The notes: a model not told the origin generated them from the letters alone. A DNA stretch of 52,329 nt from an uncultured Clostridium sp. (GCA_900554565.1 USHX01000007.1:1-52329); one strand, 5' to 3'. Positions 16,059-25,505 are shown, counted from the stretch's first letter. Made by a program: numbers and translations.

Positions 16059-17332
16059 ATTCATACCATTCAAGTTCCCAACCATCTAGTATTACTGTAT
16101 CTCCTTGGCATACGCCCATTTCTTTTAGTTTTGCATCTATTCCCATATTTTTTAATGATTTTTGTAAATAATACATTGATTCATTATCTTCTATATTTAC
16201 TCTTCCCATTAATCTTTGAATAGCTCTTCCTGTAACAATAAATACACCATCTTCTTCTTTGATTTCCCAATCATCTTTCTTATCTTCAAGTGTATATACT
16301 TTTTTGTCTTCAATTTCGAATAGTTCTTCTTTTGGTAGTGTTTTTAATACTTCTGTTACATGGTCAATTAGTTCTTCTACACCTTCTTTTGTTGCTGCTG
16401 ATATTTTATAAAATTCTAGACCTTCTTTTTTCGCTAATTCTTCTACTTGTTTTAGTAATTCTTCATCTTGCATGATATCTGTTTTATTTGCAACAATTAT
16501 TTGTTTTCTTGTAGATAGTTTTTCACTATATTTTTTTAGTTCTTCATTTATCGCATAAAAGTCTTCAATTGGATTTCTTCCTTCTATTCCTGATACATCT
16601 AAGAAATGTAATAAAAGTCTTGTTCTTTCAACATGTCTTAAAAATTGAATTCCAAGTCCTACACCTTCACTTGCACCTTCTATAATACCTGGTATGTCTG
16701 CTATTACAAATCCATCTCCTGTTTTTGTTTTTACAACTCCTAGGTTTGGTACTATTGTTGTAAAATGATAGTTTGCAATTTTAGGTTTTGCATCTGTTAC
16801 TGCTTTTAAAAATGTTGACTTTCCTACATTTGGGAATCCTAAAAGTCCTACATCTGCTAATAGTTTTAATTCTAGTATAACTTCTTTTTCTTCACCTTTG
16901 TCTCCATCTTCAGAAAATCTAGGTGCTTGTCTTGTTGCTGTCGCAAAATGTGAATTTCCACGACCACCGCGACCACCTTTTAAGATTAATTCTGTTTGTC
17001 CTGGATTAGATAAATCAGCTACAATTTTTCCTGTTTCTGCATCTTTTACAACTGTTCCAATTGGTACTTTTATATATAAATCTTCACCATATTTTCCATT
17101 GCAACGGCTTCCACTTCCATTTTCTCCATTTTTAGCTTTAAATTTTCTATTATATCTAAAGTCTATTAATGTGTTTTTGTCTTTATCTACTTGGAAATAA
17201 ACATTTCCTCCGTTACCACCGTCACCTCCGGTCTGGCCCTCCTGCTGCTACATATTTTTCTCTTCTAAATGTTGCAGCACCATTTCCGCCATCACCTGAT
17301 TTTATTGTTATTTTTGTATAATCTGTAAACAT
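16057..17332 (-). CDS. obg: GTPase Obg/CgtA, needs +1 frameshift
   Basis: The start is the ATG at 17332 (behind GGAG), one base after the trpS stop. Codons 1-34 read MFTDYTKITIKSGDGGNG and on to AAGGPD; codon 35 is CGG and a TGA follows two codons later. Skipping the C continues as GGDGGNGGNVYF and on to the end, 424 residues in all. The Obg fold has its glycine-rich loops (GGRGGRGN). The G domain has G1 GFPNVGKST, G3 DIPGIIEGA and G4 NKTD, and a C-terminal OCT domain ends in WELEWYE. Obg is essential for 50S maturation in the bacteria tested, so a real knock-out is unlikely. The broken frame is the start of the Obg fold, so an internal start would not rescue it. Confidence 0.9.
17228..17230 (-). 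other. +1 frameshift site at CGG in obg
   Basis: The zero frame reads GGG CCA GAC CGG AGG TGA. Skipping the C reads GAC GGA GGT GAC GGT, restoring the D-G-G-D-G-G repeat of the Obg fold. The preceding codon is GAC. Confidence 0.82.
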
Positions 17333-17333
17333 T

Positions 17334-18350
17334 CTATTCTCCTTCAAAATAATCTAATCTCATTGCTTGTTTTATCTTTTTCATGTTTCTCTTTGCTTCT
17401 TCTCTGGCTTTGTTTGTTCCTTCTATTAGTATTTTATCTACTTCTTCTGGATGATTTTCATAGTATTCTCTTTTTTCTCTTATTGGTCTTAATTCTTCTA
17501 TTATGTTTTTAGCAAGTTGTTTTTTGCATGCTACACAACCACGTTTTCCAGCTCTGCATTCTTCACATATTGTTTTTTGTTCTTCTGGTGTGCTAAATAA
17601 TTTATGATAATATGAAACCATACATATATCAGGATTTCCTGGATCATCTTTTTTTATTCTTCCTGGGTCTGTTACAGCACTCATTACTTTTTTTGTTATT
17701 TCTTCTTCTGAATCTGATAAATATATTGCATTTCCTAAGGATTTTCCCATTTTATCATTTCCATCTAAACCTTTAATTCTTTTTCCACTAGATAACACTG
17801 CTTTTGGCTCTACTAATACTTCTCCATATATTGAGTTGAATTTTCTTACAATTTCTCTACATTGTTCTATTAATGGTAATTGGTCTTCTCCTACTGGTAC
17901 AACTTCTCCTCTGAATGCTGTTATATCTGCTGCTTGGCTTACTGGATATCCTAAAAATCCATATGTTACACTTTCTCCAAATACATCTCTTTTTTGTGCT
18001 ATTTCAGTTTTTACTGTTGGATTTCTTTGTAGTCTTGCTATTGTTACTAAATTAGAGTAAAACACTGTTAATTCAGCAACTTCTGGTATCATTGATTGTA
18101 TGTATATTGTTGTTTTTTTAGGGTCTATTCCTACAGATAGATAGTCTATTGCTACTTCTCTTACATTTTTTCTTACTTTTTCTGGATTATTAAAATTGTC
18201 TGTTAGTGCTTGCACATCAGCTATTAATATATATGGATCATATTCTCCACTTTCTTGTAATTCTACTCTCTTTTTTAATGATCCAAAGTAATGTCCAATG
18301 TGTAGTCTTCCTGTTGGTCTATCTCCTGTTAATATTCTTTTTTTGTCCAT
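17334..18350 (-). CDS. trpS: Tryptophanyl-tRNA synthetase
   Basis: A 338-residue class I aminoacyl-tRNA synthetase that charges tRNA-Trp. It has the HIGH motif in RLHIGHYFGSLKKR (about 16-29) and the KMSKS equivalent GNDKMGKSLGN (about 198-208), and ends with the usual helical anticodon-binding part. A Cys-rich insert CEECRAGKRGCVACKK (about 271-286) could bind zinc; it occurs in some bacterial TrpRS. A short leader (about 60 nt) carries no T-box, unlike many Firmicute trpS genes. Obg follows one base after the TAG stop, so the two are translationally coupled. Confidence 0.94.
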   Translation of the reverse strand: MDKKRILTGDRPTGRLHIGHYFGSLKKRVELQESGEYDPYILIADVQALTDNFNNPEKVRKNVREVAIDYLSVGIDPKKTTIYIQSMIPEVAELTVFYSNLVTIARLQRNPTVKTEIAQKRDVFGESVTYGFLGYPVSQAADITAFRGEVVPVGEDQLPLIEQCREIVRKFNSIYGEVLVEPKAVLSSGKRIKGLDGNDKMGKSLGNAIYLSDSEEEITKKVMSAVTDPGRIKKDDPGNPDICMVSYYHKLFSTPEEQKTICEECRAGKRGCVACKKQLAKNIIEELRPIREKREYYENHPEEVDKILIEGTNKAREEAKRNMKKIKQAMRLDYFEGE

Positions 18351-18412
18351 AATAAGATTACCCCTTTCCTTTTTGTCTCTCTTTTTTCTTTTCGTTTTTT
18401 CGTACTTTGCTT

Positions 18413-18441
18413 ATTATACTATATTTTCCTATTTTTTACAA
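18413..18441 (-). promoter_or_regulatory. Promoter of trpS-obg
   Basis: Minus strand: TTGTAA (18436-18441), a 17-nt spacer and TATAAT (18413-18418), about 60 nt upstream of the trpS start. Confidence 0.6.
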
Positions 18442-18507
18442 GCAATTTTGATTAAGTTGCTTTTTCTAGTTCCTTACTCTCTCTTTTCTAAAATAGAGTA
18501 TATTAAC

Positions 18508-18542
18508 AAAAAAAATCGCAAAAGAACAATTCCTTTGCGATT
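18508..18542 (-). terminator. Terminator of the GH13 glycosidase gene
   Basis: AATCGCAAA pairs with TTTGCGATT around about 11 nt. On the minus strand eight T follow. It lies 5 nt past the stop of the glycosidase gene. Confidence 0.8.
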
Positions 18543-18547
18543 CAATT

Positions 18548-20434
18548 TTACTTAAGGATAATTATCCCGCCATATGATAGCAAGCATCTTTCTTCAATAT
18601 TTGCATTTAACTCAAACTTTAAACTTTCAGATAAATTTTTTTCAAATTCTTTTGGTATTTCGAAATCTCTAGGATATTCTCCTCTATTTACTACAACAAA
18701 AACACTATTTGTTTCATTTTTTCTTTCAAAAGCAAAAATATCTTTGTCATAATATAAAGTCTTATATTGGCTATTTTTTCCAACATATTTATTTCTAAAT
18801 TTACCTATTTTTTGATAAAATTCAAGTAATTTTAAATCTTCATTTCCATATGGATAACATTTACGGTTAAACGGGTCTTTAAATCCATGTAATCCAACTT
18901 CTGTACCATAAAATATGCATGGATTTCCTACTAAAAAGTATTGCAATATTACAGCTACTTTTAGTCTTTTTACTGCTAGTTTATATTCTCCATCAGTTAG
19001 TTTGTCATTGTCAAATTCAAACTTTCTAAATTCTTCGGTTAAGAATTTTTCTCTTCCATGCACTTTTATGTGCCATTGTGATGGATTTTTATCAATTTCC
19101 CAAATTCTATCTGGTTCTGGTCTTATATATCTTCCAGATAAAATTGTTAATGCTCTCATCATGTCATGAGTGTCTAACGAATTTAGCATTGTGTCTATTG
19201 TATTTTGTGGATAATTTTCTAGGATTGTTTGTATTTGATTATTCAAATTTTTTGAGTTTCCATATACTATAAATCTTAGAATTCCATCTGTAAATAGATA
19301 GTTTGTTGGGCTGTCTATTCCTTTCCCTAGCACATTTAATGATGCTAAATTCCAGTATTCTCCTACAATTAGTCTAGCTTCTGATTCATTTGCTCTTCTC
19401 TTTATTCCTTCTAGGAAAAATGGCTCTAGAGCTTCTGCTAAATCTAATCTAAATCCATCTACATATGGAGCATACTTTGCAATTATTCCATTTTTCCCAT
19501 ATACATATTGTTGGAATTCATAGTTTCTTTGATTAAATACTGGCATATCTTTAAATTCATTATACCAATATTGGTAATTTCCATTGTTATCTATAAAGAA
19601 CCAATTTCTGTATTTTGAGTTTGGATTTTTAATTGCATCCTGGAATATTGGATTATCACTGTTACAATGATTAAAAGCAACATCAATAATTATTTTGATT
19701 CCATTTGCATTTGCTTTTTCATGCAATTCTTTTAAATCCTCAAAAGTTCCTGCATCTGGATCAATTTCCATATGGTTTGTTGAAGCATATCTTTCATAAC
19801 GATATAAACTTTCGTTTATTGGTGATAAATATAATATTCCTACTGATAATTTCTTGAAATATTCTATTTTTTCTGTAATTCCTTTAATGTTACCACCAAA
19901 GAAATCATTGTTATGAAATTCTCCTTGTGAGTTTCTTGTCCAATCTGGCATTTCTCCCCAATCACGGTAATTTCTGCCTTCAATTTTTCTAGTAACTCCA
20001 CCTACTACTTTATTAAACCTATCAACAAATATTTGATATACAATTTTGTCTGTTGCCCATTTAGGTACTCCTAAATTTTCTTGTGTTACTAACACTTTCC
20101 AATATGGAGATTCTTCTTCCTTTTCTAGCAAAAATGGTGTATTCGTTATCCTATTCATTTTTATTGCAATTTCTTTTCCATTTACTTGCAAAATAAAAAA
20201 GAAGTAGTAATTTCCGATATTTTGAAAATTAACTTTTGCCCAATATCGTACTTTTTCTCCTTCTTCTTCTCTATTCATTTGCTTTACTATTGATGGACTT
20301 TCTCCTTGCCTATTAAATAGTATTGTGCATACTCCTAAATTTCCTATACTTTTTTGAGCTTCTACTGTAATTTCAAATTCTTTGTTAAGTTCTACTTCTG
20401 TTTTTGCCAAAACACTTATAATACTTTTTTTCAT
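18548..20434 (-). CDS. GH13 alpha-glycosidase, neopullulanase/maltogenic type
   Basis: A 628-residue cytosolic protein with no signal peptide. An N-terminal beta domain (about 1-120) is followed by a (beta/alpha)8 barrel. GH13 regions are region I DVAFNHCN, region II GFRLDLAEAL (nucleophile Asp), region III LIVGEYW (acid/base Glu) and region IV SLDTHDMMR (transition-state Asp). The N-terminal domain and NNDFFGGNIKGITEKIEY before the barrel fit the cyclomaltodextrinase/neopullulanase group, which splits maltodextrins inside the cell. It is monocistronic, with its own promoter and terminator. Substrate preference cannot be read from the sequence. Confidence 0.88.
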   Translation of the reverse strand: MKKSIISVLAKTEVELNKEFEITVEAQKSIGNLGVCTILFNRQGESPSIVKQMNREEEGEKVRYWAKVNFQNIGNYYFFFILQVNGKEIAIKMNRITNTPFLLEKEEESPYWKVLVTQENLGVPKWATDKIVYQIFVDRFNKVVGGVTRKIEGRNYRDWGEMPDWTRNSQGEFHNNDFFGGNIKGITEKIEYFKKLSVGILYLSPINESLYRYERYASTNHMEIDPDAGTFEDLKELHEKANANGIKIIIDVAFNHCNSDNPIFQDAIKNPNSKYRNWFFIDNNGNYQYWYNEFKDMPVFNQRNYEFQQYVYGKNGIIAKYAPYVDGFRLDLAEALEPFFLEGIKRRANESEARLIVGEYWNLASLNVLGKGIDSPTNYLFTDGILRFIVYGNSKNLNNQIQTILENYPQNTIDTMLNSLDTHDMMRALTILSGRYIRPEPDRIWEIDKNPSQWHIKVHGREKFLTEEFRKFEFDNDKLTDGEYKLAVKRLKVAVILQYFLVGNPCIFYGTEVGLHGFKDPFNRKCYPYGNEDLKLLEFYQKIGKFRNKYVGKNSQYKTLYYDKDIFAFERKNETNSVFVVVNRGEYPRDFEIPKEFEKNLSESLKFELNANIEERCLLSYGGIIILK

Positions 20435-20499
20435 CCTGTCTTCCCCCTGTTGCTATAATTTTGTGCTTGCTACTTTGACATTACCTAAAGTATGGTTTT

Positions 20500-20528
20500 A
20501 ATTTACTATATCATTTGTTTTTTGTCAA
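20500..20528 (-). promoter_or_regulatory. Promoter of the GH13 glycosidase
   Basis: Minus strand: TTGACA (20523-20528), a 17-nt spacer and TAAATT (20500-20505). The -35 box is perfect and the -10 box weak. The -35 box abuts the end of the gtrB-like gene. Confidence 0.5.
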
Positions 20529-20531
20529 GGA

Positions 20532-21476
20532 TTAGTCATTCATTTCTTTTTTTCCATTATATTCATCAACTAAATATAGTGGTCTATTTTTTGTTTCATT
20601 AAAAATTCTTCCTAAGTATTCTCCTATTATTCCAAATAATAATATTTGAATTCCTGAGAAAAATAGTATTAACAATATAATTGCTTGGAATGCTTGAATT
20701 GCTTCATGTATTACAAAACTTTTGATTATTACATATACGAAATATGCAAATAATACTATAAATGTTGGTATTGCAATAAATGTTGATAGTCTTAGTGGTG
20801 ATGTTGTAAATGATGTTATTCCATCTATTGCTAAGTCCATAAGCTTTATGTAGTTCCATTTTGTAGTTCCTGCAACTCTAGGGTCTCTATCATATAAGAC
20901 TTCTTTTTTGTTATACCCAATCCAGCTAAACATACTTTTTGTGTTTCTTTGTGATTCTCTTAATTTTTTTAGTGCATTTACACATCTTCTATCTAATAAT
21001 CTGAAATCGCCTGTGTCTCTTTGAATTTCTACTTGAGTTAGGTGTTGTAATACTTTATAGTACATTTTTGATGTGAATTTTTTTAGCCAAGTTTCACCTT
21101 TTCTAGAACGCCTTTTAGCATATACATCATCATATCCTTCTTCCCAGTATTTTACTAGTTCTGGTATTAGTTCTGGTGGATCTTGTAAGTCTGCATCCAT
21201 GAATATTACACAGTCTCCTGTTGCATAGTCTAACCCTGCTATCATGGCTATTTCTTTTCCAAAGTTTCTTGAAAAGTCTACATAGCTTATTCTTTCATCT
21301 TTTTGTCTCATTTGTTTTATTATTTCTATTGTTTTGTCTTTGCTTCCATCATTTACAAAAAGTATTTCAAATTCATAATTTTTCATACTTTCCATTAGTT
21401 TGTACATTCTTTCGTATAAAATTGGTAGTGATTCTTCTTCATTATATGCTGGTATTATTACTGTAATTTTTTTCAT
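20532..21476 (-). CDS. GT2 polyprenyl-phosphate glycosyltransferase, GtrB-type
   Basis: A 314-residue GT-A family 2 enzyme. It begins KKITVIIPAYNEEESLPILY and has the catalytic DADLQDPPELI (about 94-104) and a DTGDFRLLDRR acceptor-side segment. Two C-terminal membrane helices lie at about 228-250 and 263-290. This layout is that of GtrB/DPM-like enzymes that load a sugar onto undecaprenyl phosphate at the inner face. It follows the GtrA-type flippase gene by 14 nt, and both lie at the end of the rml operon. The pair probably supplies a side-group sugar for a wall polymer. Confidence 0.88.
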   Translation of the reverse strand: MKKITVIIPAYNEEESLPILYERMYKLMESMKNYEFEILFVNDGSKDKTIEIIKQMRQKDERISYVDFSRNFGKEIAMIAGLDYATGDCVIFMDADLQDPPELIPELVKYWEEGYDDVYAKRRSRKGETWLKKFTSKMYYKVLQHLTQVEIQRDTGDFRLLDRRCVNALKKLRESQRNTKSMFSWIGYNKKEVLYDRDPRVAGTTKWNYIKLMDLAIDGITSFTTSPLRLSTFIAIPTFIVLFAYFVYVIIKSFVIHEAIQAFQAIILLILFFSGIQILLFGIIGEYLGRIFNETKNRPLYLVDEYNGKKEMND

Positions 21477-21490
21477 CTTCTACACCCTTT

Positions 21491-21916
21491 CTACTTTTCT
21501 TTTTCTGTTTTAAATGCAAAAAATTTGCTGATAAAGAAATTTAATATAATAACAATAACTGTTATAAAACATTTGCTAATTATTGCTGGAATTGCTGTTT
21601 TGAATAGTATTAAACCTCCTACAAATTCTAATACCATTGTAAATGCTCTTCCTAACATAAATTTTAAGAATTCTGCTAGTTTTTCTCCTGCTCCTTCTGC
21701 TTTAGAGTGGAACACTAGGTCTTTGTTTGTTATATATGCAAATAATACTGCAAGTAAAATTGCTACAAAGTTTGATATGTTTTCATCTACATGTAATAAT
21801 GTGTTTAATACATAAAATGAGCCAAGATTTACAACTGTTGTAAATAACCCAAATGCAATATATAGCATTACTTCTTTTGTTAATACTTTTTGTATTATGC
21901 TTTTTATTTTTTCCAT
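21491..21916 (-). CDS. GtrA-family membrane protein, probable lipid-sugar flippase
   Basis: A 141-residue protein with four membrane helices (about 15-35, 43-62, 83-105, 112-130). The family pattern MLYIAFGLFTTVVNLGSFYV at the N-terminus and a final ILNFFISKFFAF are both seen. GtrA proteins are thought to flip undecaprenyl-phosphate sugars across the membrane. The GtrB-type transferase is the next gene. The stop codon is TAG. Confidence 0.88.
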   Translation of the reverse strand: MEKIKSIIQKVLTKEVMLYIAFGLFTTVVNLGSFYVLNTLLHVDENISNFVAILLAVLFAYITNKDLVFHSKAEGAGEKLAEFLKFMLGRAFTMVLEFVGGLILFKTAIPAIISKCFITVIVIILNFFISKFFAFKTEKEK

Positions 21917-22001
21917 GCTTTTCTCCCATTTTTTAAAAGTGATAATATAAAAGAATTTATATTACCACTTTTCCTAAATTTCATTTATATAATACACTTT
22001 A

Positions 22002-22970
22002 TTATTTTAACCAATCTGGATTTGCTAAATACCAGTCAATTGTTTTTACTATTCCATCTTCAAATTTTGTTTTTGGTTCCCAACCAAGTTCATTTTTTAT
22101 TTTTGTTGGGTCTATTGCATATCTATAGTCATGGCCTTTTCTGTCTGCTACATGTTCTATTAAATCTTCAGATTTTCCTAGTCTTTCTAGTATTAGTTTT
22201 ACTATTTGTATATTTCTTCTTTCATTGTGTCCACCAATGTTATATCTTTCACCAGAAACTCCTTTGTGGAATACTAAATCAATTGCTTCACAGTGGTCTT
22301 CTACATATAACCAGTCTCTTATGTTTAGTCCTTCACCATATACTGGTAATTTTTCATCATTTAGGGCTAATTTAATCATATGTGGAATTAATTTTTCGTT
22401 ATGTTGGTATGGTCCATAGTTATTTGAACAGTTTGTTACATTTACATTCATTTTGTATGTTTCTTTATATGCAAGTGCTATTAAATCTGAACTTGCTTTT
22501 GATGCTGAATATGGACTACTTGGTTTTATTGGTGATTTTTCTGTAAAGTATCCATCTTCTTTTAGTGAACCATAAACTTCATCTGTTGAAATATGTACAA
22601 ATTTGTTTTGGCTTCCTTCTCCCCATACTTGTTTTGCTGCTTCTAATAATGTGTGTGTTCCTATTACATTTGTATGTGTAAATACAAATGGATTTTTTAT
22701 GCTGTTATCAACATGTGATTCAGCTGCGAAATGGATTACTCCATTTATGTCATATTTTTTGAATACATCTAGTACAAAGTCAAAATCACAAATATCTCCT
22801 TGTACAAATGTTATTTTATCCATTACTTTTTTTAAGTTATCTAAGTTTCCAGCATATGTTAATTTGTCTAATACTACAACATTATAATCTGGATGTTTGT
22901 TTACAAAATATTCTGCAAAATTTGCTCCTATAAATCCTGCTGCTCCTGTTACTAATACATTTTTGCTCAT
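22002..22970 (-). CDS. rmlB: dTDP-glucose 4,6-dehydratase
   Basis: A 322-residue extended SDR enzyme, the second step of dTDP-L-rhamnose synthesis. The NAD-binding motif is VTGAAGFIGANFAEYF (about 7-22). The catalytic region has STDEVYGSL with the Asp-Glu pair, and Y-x-x-x-K in SPYSASKAS (about 151-159). The late NIGGHNERRNI is typical of RmlB. It is the last rml gene of rmlD-rmlA-rmlC-rmlB. It is somewhat shorter than the common 330-350 residues but complete. Confidence 0.95.
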   Translation of the reverse strand: MSKNVLVTGAAGFIGANFAEYFVNKHPDYNVVVLDKLTYAGNLDNLKKVMDKITFVQGDICDFDFVLDVFKKYDINGVIHFAAESHVDNSIKNPFVFTHTNVIGTHTLLEAAKQVWGEGSQNKFVHISTDEVYGSLKEDGYFTEKSPIKPSSPYSASKASSDLIALAYKETYKMNVNVTNCSNNYGPYQHNEKLIPHMIKLALNDEKLPVYGEGLNIRDWLYVEDHCEAIDLVFHKGVSGERYNIGGHNERRNIQIVKLILERLGKSEDLIEHVADRKGHDYRYAIDPTKIKNELGWEPKTKFEDGIVKTIDWYLANPDWLK

Positions 22971-23023
22971 TTTTATACCTCTTTCTTACATATAATTTTT
23001 AATATCTCAAGCATTGTTAGATA

Positions 23024-23602
23024 TTATAAGTTACTAAATAAATCTGTTTCTTTTAATTCTTTTAAAGAAGGCCATTTCCCATCTTTTTCAGATGTTAATA
23101 AATCTTCTTTTTTTAGGTCTCCCATAGGCCATTCAATTCCGATGTCTGGGTCATCCCATTTTAATCCACCTTCTGCTTCATGGTTATAAACATCATCACA
23201 TTTATAAGCAAATTCAGCTTCATCTGATAATACTAAAAATCCATGTGCAAAACCTTTTGGTATCATAAACATTTTTTTATTTTCTTCTGTTAACACTACA
23301 CCTTCCCATTTTCCATATGTTTTGCTACCTGGTCTTAGGTCTACTGCTACATCAAAAACTTCACCTTTTATACATCTTACTAATTTGCTTTGAGTATTTT
23401 CTTTTTGGAAATGTAATCCACGTAATACTCCTTTTTTAGATTTTGATTGATTGTCTTGCACAAAGTCATAGTTTAATCCTAATTCTTCAAAATCTTTTTT
23501 GCTGTATGTTTCCATGAAATATCCACGGTTATCTCCAAATACTGTTGGTTCTATTACATATACACCTTCAATTGATGTTTCTATTTTTTTGAATTTACCC
23601 AT
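23024..23602 (-). CDS. rmlC: dTDP-4-dehydrorhamnose 3,5-epimerase
   Basis: About 192 residues from the ATG at 23602, which has GAAAGGA upstream. An in-frame ATG 24 nt earlier has none, so I prefer the shorter form. It is a cupin-fold enzyme of rhamnose synthesis. GVLRGLHFQKENTQSKLVRC (about 62-81) carries the catalytic His, and DVAVDLRPGSKTYGKW (about 86-101) and PKGFAHGFLVLSDEAEF (about 116-132) are family-specific. It lies between rmlA and rmlB. Confidence 0.94.
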   Translation of the reverse strand: MGKFKKIETSIEGVYVIEPTVFGDNRGYFMETYSKKDFEELGLNYDFVQDNQSKSKKGVLRGLHFQKENTQSKLVRCIKGEVFDVAVDLRPGSKTYGKWEGVVLTEENKKMFMIPKGFAHGFLVLSDEAEFAYKCDDVYNHEAEGGLKWDDPDIGIEWPMGDLKKEDLLTSEKDGKWPSLKELKETDLFSNL

Positions 23603-23643
23603 TTTAAATTCATTCCTTTCTAACATTTTGCTAAAAGTCTATT

Positions 23644-24534
23644 TTATTCTTGTCCATATTTGTTTTCTGCTAAGTCTTTTAGATATACACCATATTCTGT
23701 TTTCATGTATTTTTTAGATAGTTCTAATAATTCTTCTGATGTTATCCATCCTTGTTTGTATGCTATTTCTTCTGGACAACAAACTTGCATTCCTTGTCTT
23801 TTTTCTATTGTTTGTACAAAGCTTGCTGTTTCTATTAAGGCATCATGTGTTCCTGTATCGAACCATGTCATTCCTCTTCCTAATTTTTCTACTGTTAGTT
23901 TTCCCATTTTCATGTATTCATCATTTATTGATGTTATTTCTAGTTCTCCTCTTGCAGATGGTTTGATTGTTTTTGCTATTTCTATAACATCATTTGTGTA
24001 GAAGTATAATCCTGGAACTGCATAATTTGATTTTGGTTCTTCTGGTTTTTCTTCTATTGAAACAGCTTTTCCTTCGTTATCAATTTCAACAACTCCATAT
24101 CTTCTTGGGTCTTTTACATAGTATCCGAATATTGTTGATTCATCTTCTCTTTCATTTGCTCTTCTTAATATTTCTGGTAAGTGTGATCCATAGAACATGT
24201 TGTCTCCTAATATCATTACAACATTGTCATCACCTATAAATTCTTCTCCTATTATAAATGCTTCTGCTAGTCCATTTGGTTTTTCTTGTACTTTGTATTC
24301 AAAGTGCATTCCCCATTGTGAACCATCTCCTAATAGTTCTTTAAATGTTACTACATCTCTTGGTGTTGAGATTACTAATACTTCTCTTACTCCAGCTTCC
24401 ATTAATACTGATATTGGATAATATATCATTGGTTTGTCATATACTGGCATAATTTGTTTTGATATAGCTATTGTTAATGGATATAGTCTTGTTCCACTTC
24501 CTCCTGCTAATATGATTCCTTTTCTGTTTTTCAT
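23644..24534 (-). CDS. rmlA: Glucose-1-phosphate thymidylyltransferase
   Basis: A 296-residue nucleotidyltransferase, the first step to dTDP-L-rhamnose. The signature KGIILAGGSGTRLYPLT (about 4-20) binds nucleotide; QIMPVYDKPMIYYPISVLM follows, and ILGDNMFYG carries the metal-binding Asp. Length is normal for RmlA. Second gene of the rml operon. Confidence 0.95.
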   Translation of the reverse strand: MKNRKGIILAGGSGTRLYPLTIAISKQIMPVYDKPMIYYPISVLMEAGVREVLVISTPRDVVTFKELLGDGSQWGMHFEYKVQEKPNGLAEAFIIGEEFIGDDNVVMILGDNMFYGSHLPEILRRANEREDESTIFGYYVKDPRRYGVVEIDNEGKAVSIEEKPEEPKSNYAVPGLYFYTNDVIEIAKTIKPSARGELEITSINDEYMKMGKLTVEKLGRGMTWFDTGTHDALIETASFVQTIEKRQGMQVCCPEEIAYKQGWITSEELLELSKKYMKTEYGVYLKDLAENKYGQE

Positions 24535-24603
24535 TATAATTCATCCTTTCTTAACTTATAATATAAAAATCATTTTTTTCTTTACATCCAAATTTAATTT
24601 TAA

Positions 24604-25470
24604 TTAAATTCTTCCTTCTTCTTTTAAGTATCTTTTTAAACCATCTTCCCAGTCAGGTACGTTTATTCCTACTGATTTTAATTTTTCTTTTGACATTTGA
24701 GAATTTTTTGGTCTTTTTGCTTGTGTTACTCCCATTAATTTTATATATTCTTCTGTTGTTACTGGATTTACTTTACAGATTGTTCCTGTATATTCGAATA
24801 TTGCTTTTGTAAAGTCATACCATGTTGTGTATCCTTCATTTGTTGAATTGTATATTCCATATGGTATTTTCTTTGTTACAGCTTGGTATATTATTTCTGA
24901 TAAGTCTTTTGCATATGTTGGGCTTCCATGTTGGTCTGCTACAACATTTAGTTCATCTTTGGTTTCTCCTAGTTTTAACATTGTTTTTACAAAGTTGTTT
25001 CCACCTATTCCATATAACCATGCTGTTCTGAAGATATAGTATTTGTCTGTATTTGCTTGTATTTGTTCTTCTCCATGTAGTTTTGTTATTCCATATGCTG
25101 TTACTGGATTTTTTGGGTCATCTTCTTTATAGTCTTTTTCTACATCTAAGTCTCCTCCAAATACATAGTCTGTACTTACATGTACTAGTGTTGCATCGTT
25201 TGCTTTTGCTGCTTTTGCTAAGTTTCCTGGTCCATCTGCATTTATTTTTTCTACTATTTCTCCTGCTACTTCTGCTTTGTCTACTGCTGTAAATGCTGCA
25301 CAGTTTATTATGCATTCTGGTTTTTCTTTTTCTACAAATTTCATTACCATTTCTTGGTTTGTTATGTCTAGTTCTGCTACATCTGTTAAGATTAGCTCAT
25401 TTCCTTGTGCAAATTTTTCTTTTATTTCTTTTGCTAACATTCCATTTGCACCTGTTATTAATATTTTCAT
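24604..25470 (-). CDS. rmlD: dTDP-4-dehydrorhamnose reductase
   Basis: A 288-residue SDR enzyme for the last step to dTDP-L-rhamnose. The nucleotide-binding motif is ITGANGMLAKEI (about 4-15). The segment VHVSTDYVFGGD and catalytic Y-x-x-x-K in AYGITKLHGEEQ (about 129-140) are clear. It is the first gene of the rml operon, behind AAGGAAG and the promoter at 25506-25534. Confidence 0.95.
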   Translation of the reverse strand: MKILITGANGMLAKEIKEKFAQGNELILTDVAELDITNQEMVMKFVEKEKPECIINCAAFTAVDKAEVAGEIVEKINADGPGNLAKAAKANDATLVHVSTDYVFGGDLDVEKDYKEDDPKNPVTAYGITKLHGEEQIQANTDKYYIFRTAWLYGIGGNNFVKTMLKLGETKDELNVVADQHGSPTYAKDLSEIIYQAVTKKIPYGIYNSTNEGYTTWYDFTKAIFEYTGTICKVNPVTTEEYIKLMGVTQAKRPKNSQMSKEKLKSVGINVPDWEDGLKRYLKEEGRI

Positions 25471-25505
25471 TTTAGCACTTCCTTTTTATTTGTTTTTACG
25501 CTACT

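Noticed and set aside
7013..17332. The five frame breaks as random assembly or base-calling errors
   Set aside because: The breaks are not in homopolymers. The sequences without the extra base (ACAGGA, ACCGGA, TTGGGT, GACGGA) share no motif, yet all five create CGG before a Gly codon, and CGG is otherwise never in frame. Random errors would not do this. Read data should still be checked.
18351..18412. T-box or other riboswitch in the trpS leader
   Set aside because: The leader is only about 60 nt, with no T-box motif and no stem-loop of suitable size.
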